A stretch of DNA of 64,000 nucleotides from CAZKWG01 sp964615375 (GCA_964615375.1 CAZTOW010000012.1:1-64000), one strand, 5' to 3'. Counted from the first letter of the stretch, positions 27,166 through 36,588 are shown. Notes: generated from the sequence alone by a model not told the origin. A program made the numbers and translations.

Positions 27166-28700
27166 GCCGGCGCATCGCGATCGCCAGCGCCATCTGGGGC
27201 CTGTCCATCCTGCTGTCGCGCGTGATCGGGCTCGTGCGCGAGGCCGTGATCGGGCGCGTGCTGGGCGGCGGGGCCGAGGCCGACGTCTACCTGGCCAGCT
27301 TCGGCATCCCGGACTTCCTGAACCACCTGCTGGCCGGCGGCGCGCTGTCCATCGTGTTCATCCCCATCTTCGGGGGCTATCTGGCGCGGGGCGAGGAGGA
27401 GGAGGGCTGGCGCGTCTTCAGCCTCATCACCAACCTGCTGCTGGCGCTGATCGCGGTGGGTCTGGCGGTGTTCTGGATCTACGCGCCGGAGCTGGCGCGG
27501 CTCGTGGGCCCGGGATTCGACGAGGCGCAGCTCGCGCGGCTCACGGAGCTGACCCGCATCCTGCTGCCGGCGCAGGCCTTCCACGTCATCGGGGGGCTGC
27601 TGAGCGCGGTGCTCCAGGCCCGCGACCGCCACACCCTGCCGGCCCTGGCGCCGCTGCTGTACACGGTCTGCGTGATCGCGGGCGGGCTGCTGGCCGGGCC
27701 GGAGCTCGGCGCGGAGGGCTTCGCCTGGGGCGTGGTGGTGGGCAGCGTGATCGGCCCCTTCGGGCTCCCGCTCATCGGCTGCCTGCGAAGCGGGCTCCAC
27801 TGGCGGCCGGTCTTCGACCTGCGTCACCCGGACCTCAAGACCTACCTGGTTCGCTCGCTGCCGGTGATGGTCGGCTTCTCCATCGTGCTGGCGGACGACT
27901 GGTTCCTCCGGGCCATCGGCTCCATGCAGGGGGAGGGGGCGGTGGCCACCGTGCAGTACGCCAAGACGCTGATGCGCGTGCCGATGGGCGTGTTCGGGAT
28001 GGCGACGGGGGTCGCGGCCTATCCGACGCTCACGCGCCTCATCGCGCAGGGCAAGGACGCGGAGGCCTACGCCACCCTGAGCACGGCGACCCGGCGCATG
28101 CTCGTGCTCGCGCTGGCGAGCCAGGTGGCGCTGACGGTGGCGGGTGAGGACATCGCCCGGGTGATCTACGGGGCGCGCATCCCCGACGCGCAGTACGAGC
28201 AGATCGGGACCTGCCTCGGCCTCGTGTCGGTGGGGCTGTGGGCCTGGGCGGCGCAGACCGTGGTCTCGCGCGGCTTCTGGGCGCGGGGGCGGACCTGGGG
28301 GCCCACCCTGCTGGGGACCCTGACGGCGGCGCTCTCGCTCCCGGTGTACCTGGCGCTCGCCGAGCTCTGGGGGACGGCCGGGCTGGCGCTGGCCTCCTCG
28401 GTGGCGATGACCGTCTACGTGGTGGTGCTGATGATCTGGCTGCGCCGGGACTTCTCGGGCGCGGAGGACGGGTACCTGTCCTTCTTCCTGCGGGCGCTGC
28501 CCGCGGTGGGGGTGGGCGTGGGGGTCGGCTTCGGGCTGGAGGGCCTGCTGCCGCCGCTGGCGCCGCTCCTGCGCGGGGGGCTGCTGGCGGTGGCGGGGAT
28601 GGTCGCCTTCTTCGGCGCGGCGGCGCTGTTCCGGGTGCCCGACCTGCAGGACGTGGTGGGGCTGATCACGCGAAGGCTGAGGCGGAAGGGGAGCGCATGA
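27162..28700 (+). CDS. murJ: Lipid II flippase MurJ (MviN)
   Basis: This 512-residue protein has ~14 hydrophobic segments. The start GLSILLSRVIGLVREAVIGRVLG and FGIPDFLNHLLAGGALSIVFIP match the MurJ signature (S.lsR..Gl.Rd...a..fG; ip..l..l...gal..afiP). MurJ flips lipid-linked peptidoglycan precursor across the inner membrane. GTG start overlaps the upstream lipoprotein stop, and its own stop overlaps the following ATG by 4 bp, so three genes form one unit. Paralogues acting on other lipid-linked oligosaccharides exist, so the peptidoglycan role is probable, not proven. Confidence 0.88.
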   Translation: MSRRIAIASAIWGLSILLSRVIGLVREAVIGRVLGGGAEADVYLASFGIPDFLNHLLAGGALSIVFIPIFGGYLARGEEEEGWRVFSLITNLLLALIAVGLAVFWIYAPELARLVGPGFDEAQLARLTELTRILLPAQAFHVIGGLLSAVLQARDRHTLPALAPLLYTVCVIAGGLLAGPELGAEGFAWGVVVGSVIGPFGLPLIGCLRSGLHWRPVFDLRHPDLKTYLVRSLPVMVGFSIVLADDWFLRAIGSMQGEGAVATVQYAKTLMRVPMGVFGMATGVAAYPTLTRLIAQGKDAEAYATLSTATRRMLVLALASQVALTVAGEDIARVIYGARIPDAQYEQIGTCLGLVSVGLWAWAAQTVVSRGFWARGRTWGPTLLGTLTAALSLPVYLALAELWGTAGLALASSVAMTVYVVVLMIWLRRDFSGAEDGYLSFFLRALPAVGVGVGVGFGLEGLLPPLAPLLRGGLLAVAGMVAFFGAAALFRVPDLQDVVGLITRRLRRKGSA

Positions 28701-29719
28701 GGCGGGAGGGTGTAGCGCGACTGCAGGAGGCGGCCCTGGACGGGGTCGCCACGGGGGTCGGCAGCCTGCCGACGATGAGCCCGCGCGAGGCGGTGGCGCT
28801 CTCGGCGCGCTGCTGCCCGATCCTGCCTTTCTGGCCGCAGCTCCCGGGGCGCGGCGGGCGGGAGTCGGCCCTGGACCAGGGGCTGGCCGGGCTGGAGGAG
28901 GAGCTGGCCCCGGGGGATGGCCCCTTCCTCCACGAGATCCGCGACCGGGATCGCTTCCTGCTGGCCGCCGCCGCGCCGCCGGCCTGGGGCGCGGAGGAGG
29001 CGAGCGGGCTCCTGGAGTTTGAGGCCGCCATCGCCGATGGTCGGCTTCGTGGCGCGCGGGCGCTCAAGGGGCAGCTCATCGGCCCGGTCACGCTGGCGGC
29101 CTCGCTGCGCTGGCGCGGGCGGCCCATCTGGGAGGACGCCGGGCTCCTGCGGGCGCTGGGCGTGCGGGCGGCCTGGCAGGCGGCGGATCAGGCGGCGCGG
29201 CTGCGCCGGGGGCACGTCCCCGTGCTCCTGGTCCTGGACGAGCCGGGGCTGGGGCTGCTGCCGGCCGCCGCGCTGGCGCCGGACGGGGCGGCCTTCGAGG
29301 CCCTGGTCTGGGCCCTCGCCGCGGCGCAGGCCAACGGGGCGGTGGTCGGCGTCCACTGCTGCAGCGCGCCGCCCTGGGGCCTGCTCTCGCGCCTGCCGAT
29401 GGACCTCATCTCCTTCGACGCGAGCCGGGACGGGGCCGGCCTGCTCACGGACCCCGACGGCCGCACCCTGGCCGCCACGCGCTGGATCGCCTGGGGGCTG
29501 GTGCCCACCGATCGGCCGCCGACCGAGCTCGACCCCGAGCAGATCGCCGCGCAGTGGAGCGCCTCCATGCCGCCCGGCCTGGACCCGGCCGTGGTCGCCC
29601 GCCGGGCGCTCTTCTCCCCGGCCTGCGGGCTCGCCGGCAGCACCGTGGAGGAGGCCGAGCAGCGCCTCCGCCTCTCCGCCCAGATCGGCGAGCGGATCCG
29701 GCGCCTCAGCCTGCGTTGA
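28697..29719 (+). CDS. MetE/UroD-superfamily protein
   Basis: This 340-residue TIM-barrel-like protein resembles the C-terminal half of cobalamin-independent methionine synthase. Seen are GVGSLPTMSP at the N-terminus, GQLIGPVTLAASL, VLLVLDEPGLG, a zinc-site-like GVHCCSAPPW (His-x-Cys) and a final SPACGLAGSTVEEAEQRL (third ligand Cys). Short MetE-like proteins may transfer methyl groups between other corrinoid or folate carriers. It overlaps murJ by 4 bp and its 3' end overlaps the convergent glycosyltransferase by 14 bp. The link to cell-wall genes is unexplained. Confidence 0.7.
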   Translation: MRREGVARLQEAALDGVATGVGSLPTMSPREAVALSARCCPILPFWPQLPGRGGRESALDQGLAGLEEELAPGDGPFLHEIRDRDRFLLAAAAPPAWGAEEASGLLEFEAAIADGRLRGARALKGQLIGPVTLAASLRWRGRPIWEDAGLLRALGVRAAWQAADQAARLRRGHVPVLLVLDEPGLGLLPAAALAPDGAAFEALVWALAAAQANGAVVGVHCCSAPPWGLLSRLPMDLISFDASRDGAGLLTDPDGRTLAATRWIAWGLVPTDRPPTELDPEQIAAQWSASMPPGLDPAVVARRALFSPACGLAGSTVEEAEQRLRLSAQIGERIRRLSLR

Positions 29720-30902
29720 GCTGGCCGGGGAAGAGGCGCTCGTAGACGCTCAGCAGGGCGCGCTGCTGGTGGTGCCAGGCCAGCACCCGCTCGACCCGCT
29801 CGCGGCCGAGCTGCCCGAGGCGCGCGCGGCGGGCGGGATCGTCGGCCAGCGCCTGCACGGCGTCCGCCAGGGCCTCGGCGGATCCGCCCGGAGCGTAGAG
29901 CGCCGCGTCTCCGCCCGACACCCGGGACTCCGTGAGATCGAAGGAGACGACGGCCTTCCCCAGCGCCATGTACTCCATCAGCTTGTTCATGGTGGAGTGG
30001 TCGTTGAGCCCGCCCGGCGGATCGGGCTGCACGCAGACGTCGCAGGCCGAGAGCGCGGCCAGCACGTCCTTCCAGGGCACGCGCCCGGTCATCTTCACCG
30101 CGTCGGTGAGCCCGTACTGATCGCGCAGCCGGCCCAGGCTGTCGAAGGAGTCGCCGGTCCCCACCATCACGAAGCCGATGTCCTTGCGCCCGCGGTCGTT
30201 GCGCAGGATGCGCGCGAGCTCCAGGAAGAGGTCCACGCCGTCCTGGGGGTTCATGTTCCCCAGGTAGCCGACCACCGTGCGGCCGAGCGCCCGCACCGCC
30301 GGATCGGGCTCGGTGGGCGGGAAGTCGCTGAGCCGCGGCCCGTTGCGCACCACCGTCACCTCCTCGGGGCGCTTGCCCCCGCGGTCCAGCGCGACCTTGC
30401 GGTAGGTCTCGTTGGTGGAGATGACGTGGTCCGCCAGCTTGAAGGTCACCTTCTCCATGGCCTTGACCATGGGGATGAGGCGGGGGTGGGCCTCGCCGAA
30501 GCGCCACTCGAAGAGCTCGGGGACCAGATCGTGGTGGTCGAAGACGAACTTCACGCCCAGCGGCTTGTAGGGCGCCGCCACGGTCCACAGCAGGTCCGGC
30601 GGGTTGGCCGCGTGGATGGCGTGGAAGCCGTGGCGCCGGTACACCAGCGCGGCGAGCGCGCTCATGCTGCTGAGCGAGACCGCGTACTCGCCCAGGTGCG
30701 CGGCGAAGCCCTCGCTGAGCGTGGGCACGGCGTAGCGGTAGACGTGGATGCCGGCCACCTCCTCGTGCCAGCTCTCGCCCTTGCCCCTCGGCGAGATCAC
30801 GCAGACCTGCGCCCCGGCGTCTCGAAGCGTGGCGGTCTCCCGCTTGATCCGGTTGTCGAAGGTGTAGGGGAGGTCCTGGGAGATGAACAGCACTTTGAGC
30901 AT
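29706..30902 (-). CDS. Glycosyltransferase family 4
   Basis: This 398-residue GT-B enzyme has an N-terminal domain FISQDLPYTFDNRIKRE and a linker TVVRNGPRLSDFPP. A C-terminal nucleotide-sugar domain has VVGYLGNMNPQDGVDLFLE, VPWKDVLAALSACDVCVQPD and the E-x7-E-like segment NKLMEYMALGKAVVSFD. The ATG at 30902 is preferred; GTG at 30908 is possible. Substrates are unknown; such enzymes extend capsule, O-antigen or exopolysaccharide chains. Confidence 0.9.
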   Translation of the reverse strand: MLKVLFISQDLPYTFDNRIKRETATLRDAGAQVCVISPRGKGESWHEEVAGIHVYRYAVPTLSEGFAAHLGEYAVSLSSMSALAALVYRRHGFHAIHAANPPDLLWTVAAPYKPLGVKFVFDHHDLVPELFEWRFGEAHPRLIPMVKAMEKVTFKLADHVISTNETYRKVALDRGGKRPEEVTVVRNGPRLSDFPPTEPDPAVRALGRTVVGYLGNMNPQDGVDLFLELARILRNDRGRKDIGFVMVGTGDSFDSLGRLRDQYGLTDAVKMTGRVPWKDVLAALSACDVCVQPDPPGGLNDHSTMNKLMEYMALGKAVVSFDLTESRVSGGDAALYAPGGSAEALADAVQALADDPARRARLGQLGRERVERVLAWHHQQRALLSVYERLFPGQLNAG

Positions 30903-30987
30903 GGGCACGCCCCCGCTTGAAGTACCCCGCGCCCACGCCCCGGGCCAAGCGGGCCGCCGAGTGCTGGCGAAGGCTTGACCAGCGCGC

Positions 30988-32337
30988 TCAGCCCCCGCCC
31001 GTGTCCAGCTGCTCCGCGTCGAACCAGGTCAGACAGGTCTGGTCCGACAGCGCGTACACGCAGACCCGCCGGTCGCTCTCGCGCAGGAAGAGCGTCGCGT
31101 CGTCCGGCGAGAGGTTCAGGTTGGTGGGGATGAAGGGCGTCGCCAGCGTGGTCGCGACGGCGGCGCGCAGGTCGAGCGCGTACAGCCCCGGCTCCTCGTA
31201 GAAGGTGTCCGGGTGGAGCACGTAGGCCATCGCCCCGTCGCTGGAGAGCGCATAGTGGTCCAGGTAGAGCCCGGGGCCCTCGACGGCGCGGAAGGTGCCG
31301 GTCTCCAGGTCGAAGAGGGTGGTCGGCGCCTCGTTGAAGGCGCCGTCCACCAGGATGACCTGACCGTCCGGGGCGACGCTGAAGCGCGGCAGGGTGTCCC
31401 CGTACTCCGCGAAGCGGTAGCTGAGGTCCGCCCCGTCGATGATCATCAGGTGGTACTCCGCGCTGTCCTCGGCGGGCATCTGCGCGGGGTCCTCGAACAG
31501 GCTCTCGTCCCCCTGCGAGACGCTGTAGAAGGCCACCGCCGTCCAGCCGTCCGAGGAGACCGCCACGGGCCCGAAGCCGGGGAGGTTGCGCTCGAAGCCC
31601 TCCTCTCCCTCCAGGAGCGAGATCACGGACACGGGGTCCCGCGAGCAGCTCGTGGGCGCCATGAAGGCGCGCTGGGCCAGCGGCATGACGGAGAGCGTCG
31701 CGGCGCAATTCGGGACGGAGAAGCTGGTCCCCTGCCAGCTGGCCGTGTCGATGACCTCCACGGTGCTGATGGGGGACTCGCCGTGCCAGACCTCGGCCAG
31801 CACGACGAAGAGGCGCGTATCCAGGATGTCCACGTCCACGATGCGCCGGTCGAAGGCGCGGTCGTAGAGGACCAGGCCCGTGGCCGGATCGAGGACGCGG
31901 AGGTGGGCGTCGTCGTGGGTGACCAGCAGCCCGTCGGTGGCGCTCATGTCGAGCTTCAGCACATCCTTCGACGCGCTCTCCACCGGGGCCTCCCAGAGCT
32001 CCGCGCCCGTGCTCACGTCCACGGCGACCACGGTGGCCGCGCTCTCCTGTCCGACGAAGATGGTTCGGCTCGTGTTGGCGAAGGCGAGGACCGAGGGGTC
32101 GCGCGGCGAGAGCAGCTCGAGCGTGCCCGTCTGCGTCCACCCCACCGCCAGCCCGTCCCCGTGGGAGAAGACCACGTAGGAGCCATCGACGCTCACGGCG
32201 ATGTCCCCGACGCCCAGCGTCACCCCGCCTTCTTGCGAGCCCGCGCTCTGCTGGTTCGGGTTCTCACCCCCACCGCAAGCCAGGATGAGACCGCCGATGC
32301 CCACGCCGACGAGGACGAGAGGATGGTGTACGCGCAT
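30988..32337 (-). CDS. WD40/YVTN-like beta-propeller lipoprotein
   Basis: This 449-residue lipoprotein (signal to GLILACGGG) has six to seven repeats of the form DIAVSVDGSYVVFSHGDGLAVG, ATVVAVDVSTGAELWE, HLRVLDPATGLVLYD and YALSSDGAMAYVLHPD, typical of PQQ/YVTN propellers. GGAGAG supports the ATG at 32337. It is divergent from the heparinase-like gene across the palindromic repeat. Function is unknown. Confidence 0.8.
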   Translation of the reverse strand: MRVHHPLVLVGVGIGGLILACGGGENPNQQSAGSQEGGVTLGVGDIAVSVDGSYVVFSHGDGLAVGWTQTGTLELLSPRDPSVLAFANTSRTIFVGQESAATVVAVDVSTGAELWEAPVESASKDVLKLDMSATDGLLVTHDDAHLRVLDPATGLVLYDRAFDRRIVDVDILDTRLFVVLAEVWHGESPISTVEVIDTASWQGTSFSVPNCAATLSVMPLAQRAFMAPTSCSRDPVSVISLLEGEEGFERNLPGFGPVAVSSDGWTAVAFYSVSQGDESLFEDPAQMPAEDSAEYHLMIIDGADLSYRFAEYGDTLPRFSVAPDGQVILVDGAFNEAPTTLFDLETGTFRAVEGPGLYLDHYALSSDGAMAYVLHPDTFYEEPGLYALDLRAAVATTLATPFIPTNLNLSPDDATLFLRESDRRVCVYALSDQTCLTWFDAEQLDTGGG

Positions 32338-32697
32338 GTTCTCTCCAAGAGGACCCACCCGATGCCACGATACTAAACACCGGAGCGGTGATCGCCTCCC
32401 GCCGCCGCGGAATTGCCCTGAAAAGGGTCGGGTGCGGCTCCTTTACGACGACGAAAACGCCATCGAGTTGCAGCTTTCATCCACCTCCCGCGCCAGCGGG
32501 GGAGGTGGCCCGGAGGGCCGGAGGGGGGACTCCGACACGAGCTCCCCCCTCCGCCGGCTTCGCCGGCACCTCCCCCCGCTGACGCGGGAGGAGGAGGATT
32601 GGGCAGGCGCCCTTGATCCGACCAACCACCTCGACGCAGAAGAGCCGCACCCAAAGGTTTCCGGGGCCTGTGTCGGTTAACCTCCCGACGAGCCCCC
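32338..32697. other. Intergenic region filled by the MITE-like repeat
   Basis: This 360-bp divergent gap holds copy 2 of the palindromic element and little else. The promoters of both flanking genes must lie in or beside the repeat. A TACTAAAC near 32371 could belong to the leftward promoter. Confidence 0.5.
32430..32652 (+). repeat. Palindromic MITE-like repeat, copy 2 (complete)
   Basis: The ~223-bp element is bounded by inverted GGGTGCGGCTC (32430..32440) and GAGCCGCACCC (32642..32652). Its interior folds into several G/C hairpins: a CCTCCCGCG...GGGAGG stem, a CCCGGAGGGCCGG stem, a GGAGGGG...CCCCTCC stem and a CCGGCTTCGCCGG hairpin. It is inverted relative to copy 1 at 1..182. No target duplication is clear at the outer edges. 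Confidence 0.85.
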
Positions 32698-34662
32698 ATG
32701 GTCAAGCCACCCGCGAAGCTCCACTGGTACCTGAACCGCCTGCGCAGCATGCCGCCGGCCGAGCTGCCCCACCGCGCTCGGGAGCTGGTGAAGAAGCGCC
32801 TGGATCGGCACGGGGTGGCGGCGCGGCTGGCGGCGCGGCTGCCCGAGGCGGCGCTCTCGGCCCCACTGCCGGCCCTGCCCGTGGATCGCGCGCTCCTGGT
32901 GGAGAGCCTCGCGGGGGAGCGCGCGCGCCTGCGCCGGCTCACCGAGGAGCTCCTCCGGGGTGAGCTGACCCTGCTGGGGCAGCCCTGGCCCCCGGGCAGC
33001 CGGCGCGACTGGCAGCTCGACCCGGAGAGCGGCGAGCGCTGGCCCGCCGACCGGGGCTGCCACGACATCCCCTACCGGCAGGAGTCCGGTCCGGGGGACG
33101 TGAAATTCGTGTGGGAGTTGAACCGGCTCCAGCACCTCGTCGTGCTGGCGCTCGGCGCCGTGGCGCTGGACGAGCCCCGCGCGGCCGAGGCGGTCTGGGG
33201 GGACCTGGAGGCCTGGATCGACGAGAACCCGCCCTACCGCGGCGTGTCCTGGGCCTGCGGCATCGAGCTGGCCAGCCGCGTCGCCTCCATCCTGGCGGTC
33301 CTCGGGATCCTGGGCCCCGAGCGTGCGCCGGCCTCGCTGCGGCCGAAGCTGCAGCGCAGCCTGTACGCCCACGGCCTCTTCATGGCGCGCTACCCGAGCC
33401 GCTTCTCCAGCGCGAACAACCACCTGATCGCCGAGGCGGCGGCGCTGCTGCTGCTCGGGCTGCTGGCCCCCCACCTGCCGGGGGCGGCGGGCTGGGAGGC
33501 CGAGGGGCGGGAGGAGCTGGAGCGCGAGGTGCTGCTCCAGATCTTCGCCGACGGGGTGGGCGGCGAGCAGGCCCCCACCTACACGGCCTACACCCTGGAG
33601 TGGTACACGCTGGCCCGCCAGGTCGCGCGGGCCGCGGGGAGGCCGCTCTCGGAGGCGGTGGATCGGCGGCTGGGGCTCGCGCTGCTGCACCTCCACGCGA
33701 TCATGGACCGCTCGGGCAACGTGCCGCACCTGGGCGACGACGACGGGGCGGTGGTGCTGCGGGCCTCCTGGGATCGCGAGGACGACGTGCGCAGCGTCAT
33801 GGGCGCGCTGGCCGGGCTGCTGGGCCGACCCGAGCTCGCGCCCCCAGGAGCGCGACAGGACGCGCTGGCCGGGCTGCTGGGGGCGCGGGTGCCGACCGGG
33901 GGCTGGACGGCGCCGCCGGGGCGCTCCTTCGTCGAGGGCGGGGTCACGGCGCTGCGCCACGCGGAGGGCGAGCGCGAGCTGCTGGCGGTGCTGGACCACG
34001 GTCCCCTGGGCTACGGGCCCATCGCGGCCCACGGTCACGCCGACGCGCTCTCGTTGTGTGTCCACCTGGACGGGGTCCCGCTCCTGGTCGATCCCGGGGC
34101 CTACCGCTACAACCACTCCGGCGGCTGGCGCGAGCACCTGCGCAGCACGGCCGCCCACAACACCATCGAGGTGGGCGGCCTCTCCCAGAGCGTGCCCACG
34201 GGGTCCTTCAACTGGGGCGCCCGCGCCGTCTCCACCCGCGAGTCGCTGAGCCTGGGCGCGGAGCAGAGCCGCGTCGCCGCCACCCACGACGGCTACCGCG
34301 CGCGCCTGGGCGTCCTGCACCGGCGGGCGGTGTCGCTCGAGGGCCTGGCCACCCTGCGCGTGGAGGATGAGCTGCTGGGCACCGGGTCCCGGCCCGCGCG
34401 GATCACCTGGCAGCTGGGGCCGGACTGGGCGCTGGAGCCCGCGGGCGGGGGCTGGCTGGCGCGCGGGCCGCGGGGGCTGCTGGTGCGGATCTCCGTAGAG
34501 GGCGCGCCGCTCTCGGCGACGGTGCTCCAGGGCGGAGAGAGTCCAGGTTCAGGGGTGATCTCGCCCTCCTACAACCGCCTCGTCCCCGCCCCCTGCCTGG
34601 CGCTGGAGGGGGAGGCCCGCCTGCCCGCGAAGTGGGCTTGGACCTTCGTGATCACGCGCTGA
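32698..34662 (+). CDS. Heparinase II/III family protein (alginate-lyase-like)
   Basis: This 654-residue protein has an N-terminal alpha-toroid domain and a C-terminal beta-sandwich. The start, KLHWYLNRLRSMPPAELPHRARELVKK, is the usual opening of the bacterial heparinase II/III-like family found beside exopolysaccharide genes. YRGVSWACGIELASRVAS and SANNHLIAEAAAL are toroid motifs; AHGHADALSLCVHLDGVPLLVDPGAYRYN-type residues (split around 34030-34110) supply catalytic His and Tyr. No signal peptide is obvious. It may trim or modify uronate-rich polysaccharide, which would fit the AlgD-type gene at 13262. Confidence 0.85.
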   Translation: MVKPPAKLHWYLNRLRSMPPAELPHRARELVKKRLDRHGVAARLAARLPEAALSAPLPALPVDRALLVESLAGERARLRRLTEELLRGELTLLGQPWPPGSRRDWQLDPESGERWPADRGCHDIPYRQESGPGDVKFVWELNRLQHLVVLALGAVALDEPRAAEAVWGDLEAWIDENPPYRGVSWACGIELASRVASILAVLGILGPERAPASLRPKLQRSLYAHGLFMARYPSRFSSANNHLIAEAAALLLLGLLAPHLPGAAGWEAEGREELEREVLLQIFADGVGGEQAPTYTAYTLEWYTLARQVARAAGRPLSEAVDRRLGLALLHLHAIMDRSGNVPHLGDDDGAVVLRASWDREDDVRSVMGALAGLLGRPELAPPGARQDALAGLLGARVPTGGWTAPPGRSFVEGGVTALRHAEGERELLAVLDHGPLGYGPIAAHGHADALSLCVHLDGVPLLVDPGAYRYNHSGGWREHLRSTAAHNTIEVGGLSQSVPTGSFNWGARAVSTRESLSLGAEQSRVAATHDGYRARLGVLHRRAVSLEGLATLRVEDELLGTGSRPARITWQLGPDWALEPAGGGWLARGPRGLLVRISVEGAPLSATVLQGGESPGSGVISPSYNRLVPAPCLALEGEARLPAKWAWTFVITR

Positions 34663-34689
34663 AGCGGCGCGGTGGAGGCGGGCAATGAA

Positions 34690-34739
34690 GCGGACATAAT
34701 CTGTCCGCGCCAATTTTGAAGCGGACAGATTATGTCCGC
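34690..34739. repeat. Double GCGGACA-N5-TGTCCGC inverted repeat
   Basis: Two 19-bp arms (34690..34708 and 34721..34739) are perfect reverse complements separated by 12 bp. Each arm is itself a dyad: GCGGACA, five bases, TGTCCGC. The preceding TGAAGCGGACA is also a direct repeat. A related single unit with the same 3' extension (C.yCA.TTTTG) lies at 56051..56079. It lacks the T-run of an intrinsic terminator. It could be a binding site or a mobile-element end. Confidence 0.7.
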
Positions 34740-34798
34740 ATACGCCGTCAGCACAGGAATGGCCTTGCTATGTTGAGTGGGTCAGAAATGGAGGCCCG

Positions 34799-35212
34799 AT
34801 GTCCTGCTCTCTCGCCACTCTCGTCCTCTCGCTGATCTTCGGCTTCGACAGCGCCATCGTCTGCGGGATCGGCTCCTGCGATCTGCCCGCGGAGCTGCAC
34901 CTGGAGAACGAGCGTTACGACACCCTCCCCGCCGACGAGTGGTCCTGGATGAACCACGATCTCGCGCTGGCCCGCGTGGCGCTGGCCAACGGTGATCACA
35001 ACCGCGCCGAGAACATCGGCCGATGGCTGGAGCATGCCATCGACCTGCGCATGGACGCCATGGTCGACGGGCGCGGGAAGCGCCGGGTCAAGGCCCTGAA
35101 CCGCGCGGTGAACGGGATCATCTCCGGCTCTGCCATCCGCACCGGCGGGATCGCTGGGTTCAAGGGGAGCTCTTCCGAGATCCCCGTGCATCGCCCGGGC
35201 GCTCAGGGCTGA
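34799..35212 (+). CDS. Small exported hypothetical protein
   Basis: This 137-residue protein has an N-terminal hydrophobic stretch (SLATLVLSLIFGFDSAIV) that may be a signal peptide, two Cys nearby, and a helical body (LALARVALANGDHNRAENIGRWLEHAIDLR) with TPR-like character. It follows the double inverted repeat. The family is unknown. Confidence 0.6.
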   Translation: MSCSLATLVLSLIFGFDSAIVCGIGSCDLPAELHLENERYDTLPADEWSWMNHDLALARVALANGDHNRAENIGRWLEHAIDLRMDAMVDGRGKRRVKALNRAVNGIISGSAIRTGGIAGFKGSSSEIPVHRPGAQG

Positions 35213-35225
35213 GCTGCGCGACGGC

Positions 35226-35450
35226 TCAGTCCTTCGGCTCCTCGCTCGCCGGCTTCGGCGGGCGCGGCCGGGAGCGATCATAGCGGCGCATCAGCTCGTC
35301 CACCGCGTCCGGGGCGCGGTCGACGGGCGCCTCCTCGGCGGCGGCCTTCGCGGCGCGGGCGGCGCGGGTCTTCCTCAGGCGGCGCGCGAGCTCCAGCGTG
35401 AGGCGCTCCGCGTCGTCGATGGGCAGCTCTGTAGATCGCTTCTTCGGCAT
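35226..35450 (-). CDS. Small charged hypothetical protein
   Basis: This is a 74-residue protein starting MPKKRSTELPIDDAERL. GGAG lies before the ATG at 35450 (GTG at 35453 is possible). It is helical, Ala/Arg-rich in the middle and Pro-rich at the end. It lies 19 bp downstream of the radical SAM gene on the same strand and could be its last operon member. No family is recognised. Confidence 0.6.
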   Translation of the reverse strand: MPKKRSTELPIDDAERLTLELARRLRKTRAARAAKAAAEEAPVDRAPDAVDELMRRYDRSRPRPPKPASEEPKD

Positions 35451-35469
35451 CACGGGCTCCGAGGGCAGA

Positions 35470-36588
35470 CTAAGGGCGCTCCCCGCGCTCGCGCAAGGGG
35501 GATCGGTGCAGATCCCGCAGCCGGACGGGCAGGCGCCGCGCTCCCCAGGCGCCGGGCCGAGCCTCGAAGCGCCCGGGGATCGCCAGCCCACAGCGCGCGC
35601 AGCGGCCCGCGGGGTCCAGCCCCCAGCGCCCCAGGTGGTAGCCGTCGCGCTCGATGATCAGGGCCTGGCAGCCGGGACACCAGGTGCTGGAGCCGGCGCG
35701 ATCGGAAACGTTGCCCAGGTAGACGTAGCGCAGGCCGCTCTCCAGGGCGATCTGGCGCGCGCGCTGCAGCGTCCGGGGCGGGGTGGGCGGGCGGTTCAGC
35801 TTGAAGTCCGGGTGGTAGGCCGTAAAGTGCAGGGGCACGTTCGGGGAGAGCTCGCCCGCGACGAAGGCGCAGAGCCGCGCGATCTCCTCGTCGGAGTCGT
35901 TCTCCTCGGGGATGAGCAGGGTGGTGATCTCCGTCCAGACCTTGGACTCGTGGACCAGCCAGCGCAGGGTCTCCTTGACCGGCTCCAGGCGCCCGTAGCA
36001 GAGCTCCTTGTAAAAGCGCTCGGTGAAGCCCTTGAGATCGACGTTGGTCGCGTCCATGGCGGCGAAGAACTCGGGGCGGGCCAGCTCGCTGATGTAGCCG
36101 GCGGTGACGGCCACGGTGGCGATGCCGCGCTCCCGGCAGGCCCGCGCCACGTCGATGGCGTACTCGGCGAAGATCACGGGGTCGTTGTAGGTGAAGGCCA
36201 CGCTGCGGCTGCCGGTGAGCTGCGCGGCCTCGGCGATGTCCTCGGGGCCCGCCTCGTCCTGCAGGCGGTCGAGCTCGCGCGCCTTGGAGATGTCCCAGTT
36301 CTGGCAGAAGCGGCAGCCCAGGTTGCAGCCGGCGGTGCCAAACGAGAGCACCGGGGTGCCGGGCAGGAAGTGGAAGAGCGGCTTCTTCTCGATGGGGTCC
36401 ACGCAGAAGCCCGAGGACCGCCCGTAGGTGTCCAGCACGACGCCCTGGTCGGTGGCCTTGCGGACGAAGCAGAAGGCGCGCTGGCCCGGGCTCAGGTGGC
36501 AGCGGCGCGGGCAGAGCTCGCAGACCATCCGCTCGCCCTCCCAGCGCCACCAGCGCGCAGGGTGCGGCGAGGACGCGGTGGCGCTCAC
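35470..36588 (-). CDS. AmmeMemoRadiSam system radical SAM enzyme
   Basis: This is a 372-residue radical SAM protein with the CxxxCxxC cluster motif in GTAGCNLGCRFCQNW (Cys88, Cys92, Cys95). Extra cysteines occur at both ends (CELCPRRC near 23-30; CPGC and CARCG near the C-terminus) and likely bind metal. The sequence is the type always found with AMMECR1/MEMO proteins (AmmeMemoSam_rS). It overlaps the partner gene by 4 bp. The reaction of this system in bacteria is not something I can state from the sequence. Confidence 0.9.
   Translation of the reverse strand: MSATASSPHPARWWRWEGERMVCELCPRRCHLSPGQRAFCFVRKATDQGVVLDTYGRSSGFCVDPIEKKPLFHFLPGTPVLSFGTAGCNLGCRFCQNWDISKARELDRLQDEAGPEDIAEAAQLTGSRSVAFTYNDPVIFAEYAIDVARACRERGIATVAVTAGYISELARPEFFAAMDATNVDLKGFTERFYKELCYGRLEPVKETLRWLVHESKVWTEITTLLIPEENDSDEEIARLCAFVAGELSPNVPLHFTAYHPDFKLNRPPTPPRTLQRARQIALESGLRYVYLGNVSDRAGSSTWCPGCQALIIERDGYHLGRWGLDPAGRCARCGLAIPGRFEARPGAWGARRLPVRLRDLHRSPLRERGERP

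Noticed and set aside
34690..34739. The double inverted repeat as an intrinsic terminator of the heparinase-like gene
   Set aside because: It can form a strong hairpin, but no T-run follows and a related unit lies upstream of another gene, so a repeat or binding site is more likely.
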